Source of the DNA: Halieaceae bacterium UBA5085
GTDB taxonomy: Bacteria > Pseudomonadota > Gammaproteobacteria > Pseudomonadales > Halieaceae
Length of the DNA: 64,000 bases
NCBI GenBank assembly: GCA_002414665.1
Contig: DIAF01000038.1
Location: 81,652 to 145,651 of the forward strand
Direction: 5' to 3'
Shown: in pieces, positions 1-8,064 of the stretch
Layout: every line of letters begins with the position of its first letter
Numbering within the stretch: the stretch's first letter is position 1
Made by a program: the position numbers and the translations under genes
Notes under the pieces: generated by a model
The model's database searches: none
What the model saw: only the letters and a program-made list of their open reading frames with translations
What the model was told of the DNA's origin: nothing

Positions 1-682
1 GCCGATCTTCGTCCATGTAGTCTTCGCCGTCGAAGAGGTTCTCTATCTGCCCGTCGCGCTTGCGCGTGACCCCCGACAGGCGCGTCCAGACGGAATCAGT
101 CAGCGGCACGTTGAGCACGAACTCCGTATCCAGCCGATCATAATTGCCCACCCGCAGACCTACTGAACCCTCAAACTCCTCCACCGGCTTGTTGCTCGTG
201 AACACCAGTGCACCGCCGGTCGTGTTCTTGCCAAAGAGGGTACCCTGCGGGCCGCGCAGGACCTGCACCGACTGCACATCGTTCAGGTCGAGCAGCGCGC
301 CATCGGGTCGTCCAAGGTAAACATCATCGATGTAGATGCCCACCCCCGAGTCGATATTCTCCCCCGTATTGCGCTGCCCGACCCCGCGAATGTAGACGCT
401 GGCCAGCGGCGCAGACCCGTTGGCCTCCACCACATCGATATTCGGCGCGAGCGTATTCAGGTCTGCGAGGTTGCGTACACCAGCCTCGCGCAGGGCGGCG
501 GCATCCAGCGCCGTTACCGCCAACGGGGTTTCCTGCAGGCTCTCGGCGCGTTTACGCGCCGTCACCACCACCTCCTCCAGCACCATGCCCTGCGCCAGCA
601 CAGGTGCGACCGCGCCGGCAGACAATGCGCCGGCGACCGCCAGAGAGAGAACAGACATCCGCGGAATTTCGTTGTTGAACAT
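1..682 (-). CDS. TonB-dependent outer-membrane receptor, N-terminal part
   Basis: The gene runs off the left edge, so only about 227 N-terminal residues are present. A signal peptide (about residues 1-30, ending near VLAQG) is followed by a TonB box (LEEVVVTARKR, about 36-46) and the plug domain, with the usual plug motifs YIRGVGQRN and VLRGPQGTLFGKNTTGG. Such receptors import bound ligands (siderophores, haem, vitamins, hydrophobic compounds) across the outer membrane using TonB-ExbBD energy. The beta-barrel is outside the window, so the ligand cannot be named. The start at 682 has GGTGAG upstream; an inner ATG at 658 is possible. A Fur-box-like repeat lies just upstream, hinting at iron control. 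Confidence 0.92.
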   Translation of the reverse strand, partial: MFNNEIPRMSVLSLAVAGALSAGAVAPVLAQGMVLEEVVVTARKRAESLQETPLAVTALDAAALREAGVRNLADLNTLAPNIDVVEANGSAPLASVYIRGVGQRNTGENIDSGVGIYIDDVYLGRPDGALLDLNDVQSVQVLRGPQGTLFGKNTTGGALVFTSNKPVEEFEGSVGLRVGNYDRLDTEFVLNVPLTDSVWTRLSGVTRKRDGQIENLFDGEDYMDEDR

Positions 683-697
683 CAACTGCACCTCACC

Positions 698-709
698 ATT
701 ATCGTTATC
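698..709 (-). promoter_or_regulatory. Fur-box-like hexamer repeat upstream of the TonB receptor
   Basis: On the minus strand the sequence reads GATAACGATAAT, two tandem hexamers matching 11 of 12 positions of the first two hexamers of the Fur consensus (GATAATGATAAT). It ends about 16 bases before the receptor start. The third, inverted hexamer is poorly matched. Iron-responsive repression is inferred from this match and from the receptor family. Confidence 0.4.
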
Positions 710-799
710 GTTCGAGTGTGCTCGCCAATACTAACGGCGATTAGTCTTGATTAAACCGCCTTTGCGCTATCCGGGCAAGAAGCCTTTCCCTCCCGGGGA

Positions 800-1465
800 T
801 CAATTTTTACTGCCGACAGCCAGGCCAAGTGGGCAGCTGACCCCGGTACCGCCGAGTCCGCAGTAGCCACCGGGATTCTTGGCGAGATACTGCTGGTGGT
901 ATTCCTCGGCGTAATAGAAGGGCGGCGCCGGAGCTATCTCGGTGGTGATGGCACCGTAACCGGACTGGTCCAGCGCCGTCTGGAACCGGCCCCTGCTCTC
1001 CAGCGCCTGTGCCAACTGCTCGTCGCCGTAGGTGTAGATAGCGGAGCGGTACTGAGTCCCCAGGTCATTGCCCTGGCGCATGCCCTGGGTGGGGTCATGA
1101 CCCTCCCAGAAATGCTGCAGCAAGCGTTCGTAGCTGACCTGCGACGGGTCAAAAACCACCAGCACCACTTCAGTGTGGCCGGTACCGCCACTGCACACCT
1201 CCTGATAGGTGGGATTGGGTGTATGACCGCCTGCATAGCCGGCCGCGGTGGTGTAAACCCCGGTGAGCTGCCAGAACAGGCGCTCGACACCCCAGAAACA
1301 ACCCATGCCGAACACGGCCTGCTGCAAGGGTGCAGGAAACGGCCCCTGCAGCGGGTGACCGTTGACAAAGTGTGCCGGAGGCACCGGCAGGGGCTCACTG
1401 CGCCCCGGCAGAGCGGATGCCGCATCGGGCAATGCGCGCTTTTTACGGATATCGAACAGACTCAT
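800..1465 (-). CDS. msrA: Peptide-methionine (S)-S-oxide reductase MsrA
   Basis: This 221-residue cytoplasmic enzyme reduces methionine-S-sulfoxide in proteins and is regenerated by thioredoxin. The active-site motif GCFWGVER places the catalytic cysteine at residue 56. C-terminal cysteines in GGYCGLGG and VSCP are the likely resolving residues. The N-terminal extension (MSLFDIRKK...) matches the longer E. coli-type MsrA. I chose the ATG at 1465 because GAGGTGAG sits at the right distance. The in-frame GTG at 1474 lies inside that ribosome-binding site. It appears monocistronic. Confidence 0.95.
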   Translation of the reverse strand: MSLFDIRKKRALPDAASALPGRSEPLPVPPAHFVNGHPLQGPFPAPLQQAVFGMGCFWGVERLFWQLTGVYTTAAGYAGGHTPNPTYQEVCSGGTGHTEVVLVVFDPSQVSYERLLQHFWEGHDPTQGMRQGNDLGTQYRSAIYTYGDEQLAQALESRGRFQTALDQSGYGAITTEIAPAPPFYYAEEYHQQYLAKNPGGYCGLGGTGVSCPLGLAVGSKN

Positions 1466-1668
1466 AAGGCTCACCTCGGTTCAACAGACGGCTCAGTGTA
1501 CTGCCCTTCCCCTTTTCGGTGTAGCCGGTGTAAGCTCGTGGAAACCCGTATACAGTGACCTGCCAACAAACTGTCACAATTTTGCCCTAGCGTGATACGC
1601 GACACAGGGAGGCGCAGTGAACTAAACCCGCTGCGCCGGGTCTGACTGGGCAGAACAGGACAACGACG

Positions 1669-1857
1669 ATGAACACAAACACGACATTCAATCCCGAAGC
1701 GCTGTGCAGCCGCAAGTTATTGCGTATTGTCGCCGGCCAGGAGCAATTGCCAAACCTCGATGAGCAAGGCCTGCGCAGCGCCATCGAGGAGCTTGCCGAG
1801 CGACGCACCTACCTCATAGAACTGGAGCGCCTCGGCAAGCTCAACGCGAGGCACTGA
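1669..1857 (+). CDS. Small conserved-looking hypothetical protein (62 aa)
   Basis: I do not recognise this protein. It is short and soluble, with a charged helical C-terminal half (residues 30-60, rich in Glu, Leu and Arg) and no membrane segment or cysteine pair. AGGA lies about 9 bases before the ATG. It ends 13 bases before the VWA-like gene on the same strand, so it probably begins an operon with the VWA and J-domain genes. A small accessory or regulatory role there is a guess. Confidence 0.6.
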   Translation: MNTNTTFNPEALCSRKLLRIVAGQEQLPNLDEQGLRSAIEELAERRTYLIELERLGKLNARH

Positions 1858-1870
1858 CGCAGCAACCGCC

Positions 1871-2557
1871 ATGGCGAAGCCCCCTGCTCGAACATCGAGT
1901 TCACAGGACATTCAGGCGTTTCTCGGCACGGCCAAAGCCGTTGCCGTTTTTGCCGAGCGCCATCCCCGGCTTGTTTTCGCCATAGACGCCACAGCCAGTC
2001 GCGAACCCACCTGGGCAATGGCGCGTGATCGTCAGGCGGCCATGTTCCACAGTGCCGGGCAGGTGGCTTCAATCAGTATCCAGCTCTGCTACTACCGCGG
2101 CTTCCAGGAATTCAGGGCGAGTCCCTGGCTCAGCGACAGCAAGGCACTCGCCGAGCAGATGATGCAGGTCCGCTGCGAGGGCGGCCACACGCAAATTCAA
2201 CGGCTGTTGCGTCATGCACTGTCAGTGCATCGGGAAACCCCCCTGCGAGGCCTGGTCTTCATCGGTGACGCACTGGAGGAGTCGCCGGATGAGGTCTGCC
2301 ACCTCGCCGGCCAGTGTGGGCTGCGCAAACTGCCGCTGTTCCTCTTCCAGGAAGGTGCCAACAATGCGGTACAGCGCACCTTCCAGAGCATGGCGCGCCT
2401 GAGCGGCGGTGCCTGGGCACGTTTCGACCAGCACAGTGCGGACACGCTGTCAGACCTGCTCGGTGCCGTGGCGCGATATGCCACCGGTGGACGAGCCGCG
2501 CTGGAGAATCACCCCGGGCAAGGTGCTAAACTGCTCCTCCAACAGCTGAAACCCTGA
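1871..2557 (+). CDS. VWA-like domain protein
   Basis: This 228-residue protein has features of a von Willebrand A fold. Strand 1 (RLVFAIDATAS) carries D39-x-T41-x-S43, a variant of the DxSxS metal-ion-dependent adhesion site. Later GGHTQI could supply the MIDAS threonine and FIGDALEE the aspartate. There is no signal peptide or membrane segment, so it is probably cytoplasmic. VWA proteins often act with AAA+ ATPases or as assembly factors; none is adjacent here. The next gene, 8 bases downstream, encodes a membrane J-domain protein, suggesting a chaperone-linked job. The start codon lacks a strong ribosome-binding site. Confidence 0.65.
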   Translation: MAKPPARTSSSQDIQAFLGTAKAVAVFAERHPRLVFAIDATASREPTWAMARDRQAAMFHSAGQVASISIQLCYYRGFQEFRASPWLSDSKALAEQMMQVRCEGGHTQIQRLLRHALSVHRETPLRGLVFIGDALEESPDEVCHLAGQCGLRKLPLFLFQEGANNAVQRTFQSMARLSGGAWARFDQHSADTLSDLLGAVARYATGGRAALENHPGQGAKLLLQQLKP

Positions 2558-2565
2558 GGGCCAAC

Positions 2566-3285
2566 GTGCCGAGAATCCTGCTGCTCCTGGCAATCGCCGC
2601 GGCCCTGTACATCCTCTACCTGCGCGCCCGTTCACTGCCACCCCACAAACGCAGGGCGCAGTACATCAAGCTCGGCATTGCAGCCGCCGCCGTTATCGTG
2701 CTGTATCTCACGCTGACCGGCCGCATGCACTGGGTCGGTGCCGCGCTTACCGGCCTGCTGGTTGCAGGCAGGCAGCTGCTGCCGCTGCTGATCCGTCTCT
2801 TCCCCATGCTCAGCTCGCTGCGCAACCGCTCGGCGAGCGCCGCGCAGGGCCGGCAGTCCACGGTAGAAAGCGCCGTCCTGCGCATGCATCTGGACCACGA
2901 CAGCGGCAAACTCAGTGGTGAGGTCCTGTCCGGCCCATTCAAAGACTGGCGGCTGGATGAACTGGATCGCAGCCAGCTGGAAACGCTCCTGCACTACTGC
3001 CGGCAGCAGGACAACGATTCCGTGCAGTTACTGGACAGTTACCTGCAGCAGCGTTTTCCCGGCGAAACAGATTTTGGCGCCACACAATCACGTCCCCCGC
3101 CCGACAGCCAGAGCGGGCTCACGCGCAGCGAGGCGCTCGCCATTCTTGGCCTCGGCGACGAGGCCAGCGATGAAGACATTGTGGCTGCCCACCGCAAGCT
3201 TATGCAGAAGCTGCACCCGGATCGCGGCGGCAACAACTATCTGGCGGCCAAGGTCAACGAGGCCAAGGACTTCCTGCTTGGCTGA
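2566..3285 (+). CDS. Membrane-anchored J-domain protein (Pam18/Tim14-like C-terminus)
   Basis: Residues 1-20 and about 35-75 are hydrophobic membrane segments. A soluble linker follows, and the last 50 residues form a J domain with the HPD motif at 217-219 (LHPDRGG) and the helix KVNEAKDFLL. J domains stimulate the ATPase of Hsp70 (DnaK). The C-terminal position behind a membrane anchor, and the HPD-x-GG-x(5)-AxKxNEAKDFL pattern, resemble mitochondrial Pam18/Tim14 more than canonical DnaJ. The GTG start is preceded by GAGGG. It follows the VWA-like gene by 8 bases and lies in the same block as htpX, which fits membrane-protein quality control. Confidence 0.82.
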   Translation: MPRILLLLAIAAALYILYLRARSLPPHKRRAQYIKLGIAAAAVIVLYLTLTGRMHWVGAALTGLLVAGRQLLPLLIRLFPMLSSLRNRSASAAQGRQSTVESAVLRMHLDHDSGKLSGEVLSGPFKDWRLDELDRSQLETLLHYCRQQDNDSVQLLDSYLQQRFPGETDFGATQSRPPPDSQSGLTRSEALAILGLGDEASDEDIVAAHRKLMQKLHPDRGGNNYLAAKVNEAKDFLLG

Positions 3286-3371
3286 GTTGGGTGAACCTGC
3301 CGCAGGCTGGTGTCGATCGCAACGACTCTTTACACTGCGCGCCGCAAACGCTTGAGAGGAGCCCGCAACGC

Positions 3372-3692
3372 ATGAGTGAGGTATTTGTCATTCGCAATCA
3401 GCTCGGCCATTACTGGGGCAAGTCCAGGAACTGGCTGGACGGCCGCGATGCACGCCTGGTGGCGCGCCTGAAACACCACGACGAGGGCGTCAACCTGCTG
3501 TTTGAGCTGAGCAGCAAGGATGTGGCGCTGCGCGGCGAAGTGTTGGCAGTCGACATAGACGCACGCGGAGAACCGCTTATCGAGCCCAGCAGCCACCCAC
3601 TGCCCGATGCGGCGCCTGATCTGCTGACAGACAGGGAACAGAATCCATCAGCCGCCGGTCAAACCGGTGCTGTATCAACCACCACGAGGTGA
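3372..3692 (+). CDS. Hypothetical protein (106 aa)
   Basis: I do not recognise a named family. The N-terminal 75 residues look folded: an aromatic start (VFVIRNQLGHYWGK) followed by alternating beta-like segments. The tail is Pro/Ser/Thr-rich and probably disordered. There is no signal peptide or membrane span. I placed the start at the ATG at 3372, preceded by GAGAGGAG, rather than at upstream in-frame codons. It sits between the J-domain gene and htpX on the same strand, 10 bases before htpX, so co-expression is likely. Confidence 0.6.
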   Translation: MSEVFVIRNQLGHYWGKSRNWLDGRDARLVARLKHHDEGVNLLFELSSKDVALRGEVLAVDIDARGEPLIEPSSHPLPDAAPDLLTDREQNPSAAGQTGAVSTTTR

Positions 3693-3702
3693 AACGACTG
3701 TC

Positions 3703-4584
3703 ATGAGAATCCTGCTCTTCCTTGCCACAAACATTGCGGTACTGGTACTGGTCAGCATTATTTTCAATCTGCTGGGCCTGGAGGGTATTCTTGCCGCCAA
3801 CGGGGTGGACCTGAACCTGGGGCCGCTGCTCATCTTCTGCGCCCTGTTCGGCTTCGGTGGGTCGCTGATTTCACTGTTCCTGTCCAAGTGGATGGCGAAG
3901 CGGGGCACGGGAACCTACATTATCGAGCAACCGCGGAACCGCGAAGAACAATGGCTGCTGGATACGGTGCGGGAACTCGCCGACGAGGTGGGTATTGGCA
4001 TGCCGGAGGTGGGCATTTTCCCCTCCGAGGCGGCCAACGCCTTCGCCACGGGCTGGAATCGCAATGCAGCGCTGGTTGCAGTCTCCAGTGGCATGCTGCA
4101 GCGTTTCCAGCCCGCCGAAGTACGCGCCGTCATGGCCCATGAAATCGGCCACGTCGCCAACGGCGACATGGTGACCTTGACCCTGATTCAGGGGGTGGTC
4201 AACACCTTCGTCATGTTTCTCGCGCGTATCATCGGGCACACGGTTGACCGGGTCGTGTTCAAGACCGAGCGTGGCTACGGCATTGGCTACTACGTGGTGA
4301 CGATTGTCGCCGAACTGGTACTGGGCATCCTGGCCAGCATGATAGTGTTCTGGTTTTCGCGCTGGCGTGAATATCGCGCCGACGCCGCGGGTGCCAGACT
4401 CGCCGGCAGCGGCGCCATGGTCGCGGCGCTGCAGCGCCTGCGCGCGGAACAGGGCCTGCCGCAGGACCTGCCGGGAGAGCTGACAGCGTTTGGCATCAGC
4501 GAGCAATTAAAAGAAGGATTCTCCGCCCTGTTCCGCTCACACCCGCCACTGGAAGACCGTATCAGGGCCCTGCAGCAGGGCTGA
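3703..4584 (+). CDS. htpX: Protease HtpX, M48 family zinc metallopeptidase
   Basis: HtpX is an inner-membrane zinc endopeptidase that cleaves misfolded or damaged membrane proteins alongside FtsH. The 293-residue length equals that of E. coli HtpX. Two hydrophobic segments lie at about 4-24 and 40-60. The zinc motif HEIGH is at residues 146-150, followed by further hydrophobic segments and the conserved EYRADAAGA, which supplies the third zinc ligand. The ATG at 3703 follows GAGGTG. The 3' end overlaps the convergent EthD-like gene by 23 bases. Confidence 0.95.
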   Translation: MRILLFLATNIAVLVLVSIIFNLLGLEGILAANGVDLNLGPLLIFCALFGFGGSLISLFLSKWMAKRGTGTYIIEQPRNREEQWLLDTVRELADEVGIGMPEVGIFPSEAANAFATGWNRNAALVAVSSGMLQRFQPAEVRAVMAHEIGHVANGDMVTLTLIQGVVNTFVMFLARIIGHTVDRVVFKTERGYGIGYYVVTIVAELVLGILASMIVFWFSRWREYRADAAGARLAGSGAMVAALQRLRAEQGLPQDLPGELTAFGISEQLKEGFSALFRSHPPLEDRIRALQQG

Positions 4585-5275
4585 ACCAGTACGCGCTCAT
4601 CGGCACGACATCAATCTTGTCGAAGTCGATGAAGCGCGCGCAACTCTCCATCATGGCCGTCTGGTGAGCCTGCAGCGTCGCATCGTCCGGCGCGGCGTAG
4701 AAGCAGTGCGCTGAACTCATCGCCTCGGCCGGGAAGTCCTCTTCCACGATGGCATCCAGCGCGGGACCACCCCCGTCGAGATCGCAAACCACCAGATTCT
4801 GCCGATAACCGAAGGTTGACTGCGTATCAATGGCAATCTGCCAATGACTACCCTTCCAGATTTGCAGCCATTCGGCGACATTGAGCCGCGGCGGACGCTG
4901 CAGCAGGGCCACCTGGCAGAAGCCGGGGACCCGCGCATCGGCACCCGGCGGCTGCGTCGAGTTGACGATCGGCTCCGCCTCAGACACGAGCCAGGCATGG
5001 CTGCGAGCCACCAGCTCGGGGACCAGGGTCATGGGCTGTGGCCTGCGCCACGCATCGTCCAGCCAGACCGAGAGCAGCGCGTCTGGCAGACTGCCGGAAT
5101 TCGCAAGGCGCTTGTCTGCAGCGGGTGCCACGGCCGAATCCACCACCGCGAGGCGCAGCCCTCGAACCGATTCCAGACGCTGCAGCGCTGGCACCAGGTC
5201 AGCCAGCAAACCCGAACGAAATGCATCTTCACCCACTGCGGGCGTGCGCCAGAGCGCGTACTGTACCTTTTCCAT
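4562..5275 (-). CDS. EthD-domain-like protein
   Basis: This 237-residue soluble protein has, in its C-terminal half, a pattern typical of EthD/dimeric alpha-beta barrel proteins: a W-x(2)-IW-x(3)-HW helix, then YRQNLVV, then an AHCFYAAPD / F-x-D-F-D region. EthD-type proteins are small accessory or degradative proteins in catabolic clusters, and their reaction is often unknown. It lies 8 bases downstream of an SDR on the same strand, so the two are probably co-transcribed. Assignment rests on motif pattern only. A two-repeat EthD architecture is possible because the N-terminal half is of similar size. Confidence 0.55.
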   Translation of the reverse strand: MEKVQYALWRTPAVGEDAFRSGLLADLVPALQRLESVRGLRLAVVDSAVAPAADKRLANSGSLPDALLSVWLDDAWRRPQPMTLVPELVARSHAWLVSEAEPIVNSTQPPGADARVPGFCQVALLQRPPRLNVAEWLQIWKGSHWQIAIDTQSTFGYRQNLVVCDLDGGGPALDAIVEEDFPAEAMSSAHCFYAAPDDATLQAHQTAMMESCARFIDFDKIDVVPMSAYWFSPAAGP

Positions 5276-5283
5276 GGAGCCTC

Positions 5284-6054
5284 CTATGAAAGGCCGACAG
5301 GCGGCGTGATCGTGGAGCAGTTATCGATCAGCATTTCGGTCCCGTTGACAAACCAGGACTCATCTGCAGCGAGGTAGAGCACCATCTGCGCGATATCCTC
5401 CGGGTTGCACATATCGTTACCCTGCAGCGAAGCCAGCTCCTCCGGAGACGCCGAGTCCTTGCCGGTAGCGGCCTTGATGACCATGGGCGTACGCACACCA
5501 TCCGGGTGAATGGAATTGCAGCGGATGCCGTTGCCCTTTTCCTTGCAGTACATCGCAATGGATTTTGTGATGGAGCGCACCGCGCCCTTGCTGGCGCTGT
5601 AGGCCGCGGCAAAGGAAATGCCCTGGATAGCGGCCACAGATGACATGTTGATGATTGAGCCGCCGCCACTCTGCTCCATGGCCGGAATGGCGTGTTTGCA
5701 GCCGAGAAACACGCCCTCACTGTTGACGGACTGCACTTTGCGGAATGTCGCCAGATCTGTGTCTACAATCGAAGCGATAGTCAGCATGCCGGCGTTATTC
5801 ACCAGAATATCCAGACGCCCAAACACGCTCAGGGTGTCGGCGACAACCTGTCGCCAGTTGTCTTCATCGGAAACATCAAGGCGCATGAAGCGCGCGCGCT
5901 CACCGATACTGTCCGCGACCGCCTGGCCATCTTTTTCGTTCAGGTCAGCGACCACCACAGAGGCACCTTCCTCTGCCAGCAGAATGGCGTCTGCCCTGCC
6001 CATTCCACTGGCGGCACCTGTAACAATGGCGACTTTACCGGCGACTCGTCCCAT
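5284..6054 (-). CDS. SDR family oxidoreductase, hydroxysteroid-dehydrogenase-like
   Basis: This is a classical short-chain dehydrogenase of 256 residues: TGAASGMGRA for NAD(P) binding, NNAG, a catalytic serine in NMSSVAA and YSASKGA (Y-x3-K). The C-terminal pattern (NSIHPDGVRTPM, then PEDIAQMVLYLAADES, then GTEM-x-IDN) closely resembles bacterial 3-beta/17-beta-hydroxysteroid and cyclic-alcohol dehydrogenases. The real start is the ATG at 6054, behind GAGGAG. Its operon partner is the EthD-like gene. A ketosteroid-isomerase-like gene and paired acyl-CoA dehydrogenases lie 3-6 kb away. An alicyclic or steroidal alcohol substrate is inferred, not shown. Confidence 0.88.
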   Translation of the reverse strand: MGRVAGKVAIVTGAASGMGRADAILLAEEGASVVVADLNEKDGQAVADSIGERARFMRLDVSDEDNWRQVVADTLSVFGRLDILVNNAGMLTIASIVDTDLATFRKVQSVNSEGVFLGCKHAIPAMEQSGGGSIINMSSVAAIQGISFAAAYSASKGAVRSITKSIAMYCKEKGNGIRCNSIHPDGVRTPMVIKAATGKDSASPEELASLQGNDMCNPEDIAQMVLYLAADESWFVNGTEMLIDNCSTITPPVGLS

Positions 6055-6248
6055 ACTGAAGCTCCTCGTACCCTTTGCGGGCGTGTTATCTGTGTGAGCG
6101 CTGGAGTTAAGCAAATGCCCCCGCAAACCTCAATGCGCCTTTCTCGAAACGCAGGGCGTGACTGCTCTGTTGAACCGTAGACGGGCCTCGCACAGAGCGC
6201 CCCGGAATAGTATTCTCAACCACACTGCGACGTCTTCTGGAGCCCGAC

Positions 6249-6986
6249 ATGACCGACCATCTGCGCCCTGCCCGCGTGCCAACTCTGCTCTTCTACTTCA
6301 GCGCCACTTTACTGCTGACGCTGCCGCTGGCAGTGCTGGTTGTGCGTTCCGGCCACTGGCAACAGGGTCTGCTGCTCTACGCGCTGGCCTGCCTGCTGGC
6401 GGCCATTACCGCGCTGGTACTCGCGGTGCTTGCTGTGCTGCCGCGCTACCGGCAGCAGCGCAGCCGACTGTTCACAGGACTGGCCTGCGCGTTACCTGGC
6501 ACACTGCTGTTCCTGTCCGTTGTGGCGGGACGGGGAGACTACCCGGCGATTCACGACATCACCACCGACCTCAGCGACCCCCCGACGTTCAGCCACGCAC
6601 AGTCCCTGCGCGGGCCGGATAGCAACCCGCTGGACATCAAGCCCGACAGTCTGGGCGCGCAACAGGACGCCTACCCGGACCTGCAATCGCTGCGCAGTGA
6701 GCGCAGCGCGAACAATGCCTTCCGCCACGCGCTGGCTGTCGCCGATCAGCTGGGCTGGGAAATCACCTGGCAGGATGCGGATGCGTGGCAATTCGAGGCC
6801 GTCGACACCACTGCCATTATGGCTTTCAAGGACGATATCGCCGTACGCATCCGCTCCACCTCCGAGGGCAGCGTGATTGACCTGCGTTCGGTATCGCGGG
6901 TGGGTGTCGGCGACATCGGCGCCAACGCCAAGCGGATCCGGGCGTTCCAGACGACCTTCGCGGAGGATCAGGGAGGGCAGCTGTGA
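6249..6986 (+). CDS. DUF1499 domain protein with N-terminal membrane segments
   Basis: About three hydrophobic segments occupy residues 10-100, followed by a soluble DUF1499 domain ending in the characteristic IDLRSVSRVGVGDIGANAKR region. The biochemical function of DUF1499 is unknown. GGAGC lies six bases before the ATG. The gene overlaps the next one (HtrA-like protease) by four bases (GTGA), indicating translational coupling, so the two probably work together in the envelope. Confidence 0.85.
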   Translation: MTDHLRPARVPTLLFYFSATLLLTLPLAVLVVRSGHWQQGLLLYALACLLAAITALVLAVLAVLPRYRQQRSRLFTGLACALPGTLLFLSVVAGRGDYPAIHDITTDLSDPPTFSHAQSLRGPDSNPLDIKPDSLGAQQDAYPDLQSLRSERSANNAFRHALAVADQLGWEITWQDADAWQFEAVDTTAIMAFKDDIAVRIRSTSEGSVIDLRSVSRVGVGDIGANAKRIRAFQTTFAEDQGGQL

Positions 6987-8032
6987 AACACTGGCTGTGC
7001 GCGCTGAGCCTTGCCCTGCTACTTCCATCGGCTTCGGCCCAGGAGGTCGACTACCTGAGCTTCGCCACCGAGGACGAGGCCAACAGTACGGAGATCTTCA
7101 GCAGGGCCAGCCCCGCGGTGGTGTTCGTTACCAACAAGGCCCTGCGGCGGGACCTGTTTTCACTGAACGTACACGAGATACCTCGAGGCTCCGGAACAGG
7201 TTTCGTCTGGGATCCCAGCGGTCTGATTGTCACCAACTTCCACGTGATAGCCGGAGCACACCGGCTGACGGTCACCCTGCAGGATCGCAGCGAATACGAT
7301 GCCGAAGTCATTGGCGTGGCGCCGGAGAAGGATCTTGCGGTGCTGCGCATACAAGACCCGCCTGCGGGGCTGACCACGCTACCGTTGGGCGACTCCTCGG
7401 AGCTCAGCGTGGGTCGCAAGGTCCTCGCTATCGGCAATCCTTTCGGACTCGACACAACCCTGACGACGGGCGTGGTGAGCGCACTGGGGCGCGAGATCCG
7501 CGCGCCGGGTAACCGCACCATCCGCGGCGTCATCCAGACCGATGCCGCCATCAACCCGGGCAACTCGGGCGGCCCCCTGCTCAACTCCATGGGGCAGCTG
7601 GTTGGCGTGAACACGGCCATCTACAGCCCCAGTGGGGCCAGTGCAGGCATCGGCTTTGCCATTCCCGTGAATACGGTCAGGGAAGTCGTGCCCCAGCTGA
7701 TCAGCTATGGCCGTATCCAGAGGCCCAGTCTCGGCCTGGAACTGGCCAGCGATCGCTGGATTCGTCGCTATAGGATTGAGGGACTACCCGTGGTGCGTGT
7801 ATTCCCCGGCCTGCCTGCAGACCGCGCCGGCATCCGCGGTGCCTACCGCAACGCGCGTGGGGAAATCCTGCTCGGGGACATCATCACCGCCGTAGACGGC
7901 GAGGCCGTGCGCAGCAATGATGATTACCTGAGCCTGATCGAGCAGCATGAACCGGGCGACACGGTGACGATCACCCTGCGCCGCGGCGATGAGCGGCGCG
8001 AGGTGAGTGTCAAATTGAGCGATTCAGAGTAG
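6983..8032 (+). CDS. HtrA/Deg-family periplasmic serine protease with one PDZ domain
   Basis: A 349-residue precursor with a signal peptide (cleavage after SASA, about residue 19). The trypsin-like domain has a complete triad: H87 (NFHV), D117 (EKDLAV) and S195 (NPGNSGGP). One PDZ domain follows (about 235-345). The architecture is close to DegS in length, but the N-terminus looks like a cleavable signal rather than an anchor. Deg proteases degrade misfolded periplasmic proteins or trigger stress signalling. The GTG start overlaps the DUF1499 stop, implying coupled translation. It is convergent with the following SDR. Confidence 0.92.
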   Translation: MKHWLCALSLALLLPSASAQEVDYLSFATEDEANSTEIFSRASPAVVFVTNKALRRDLFSLNVHEIPRGSGTGFVWDPSGLIVTNFHVIAGAHRLTVTLQDRSEYDAEVIGVAPEKDLAVLRIQDPPAGLTTLPLGDSSELSVGRKVLAIGNPFGLDTTLTTGVVSALGREIRAPGNRTIRGVIQTDAAINPGNSGGPLLNSMGQLVGVNTAIYSPSGASAGIGFAIPVNTVREVVPQLISYGRIQRPSLGLELASDRWIRRYRIEGLPVVRVFPGLPADRAGIRGAYRNARGEILLGDIITAVDGEAVRSNDDYLSLIEQHEPGDTVTITLRRGDERREVSVKLSDSE

Positions 8033-8064
8033 CGCGCGACGCCCGCGGGGGCGCTGCGCAAACA

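Noticed and set aside
208..734. Two overlapping plus-strand ORFs at the left edge
   Set aside because: Arg/Pro/Ala-rich shadows of the TonB receptor on the minus strand.
8033..8064. GC-rich stretch between the HtrA-like protease and SDR stops as a terminator
   Set aside because: Partial self-complementarity but no T-tract on either strand.
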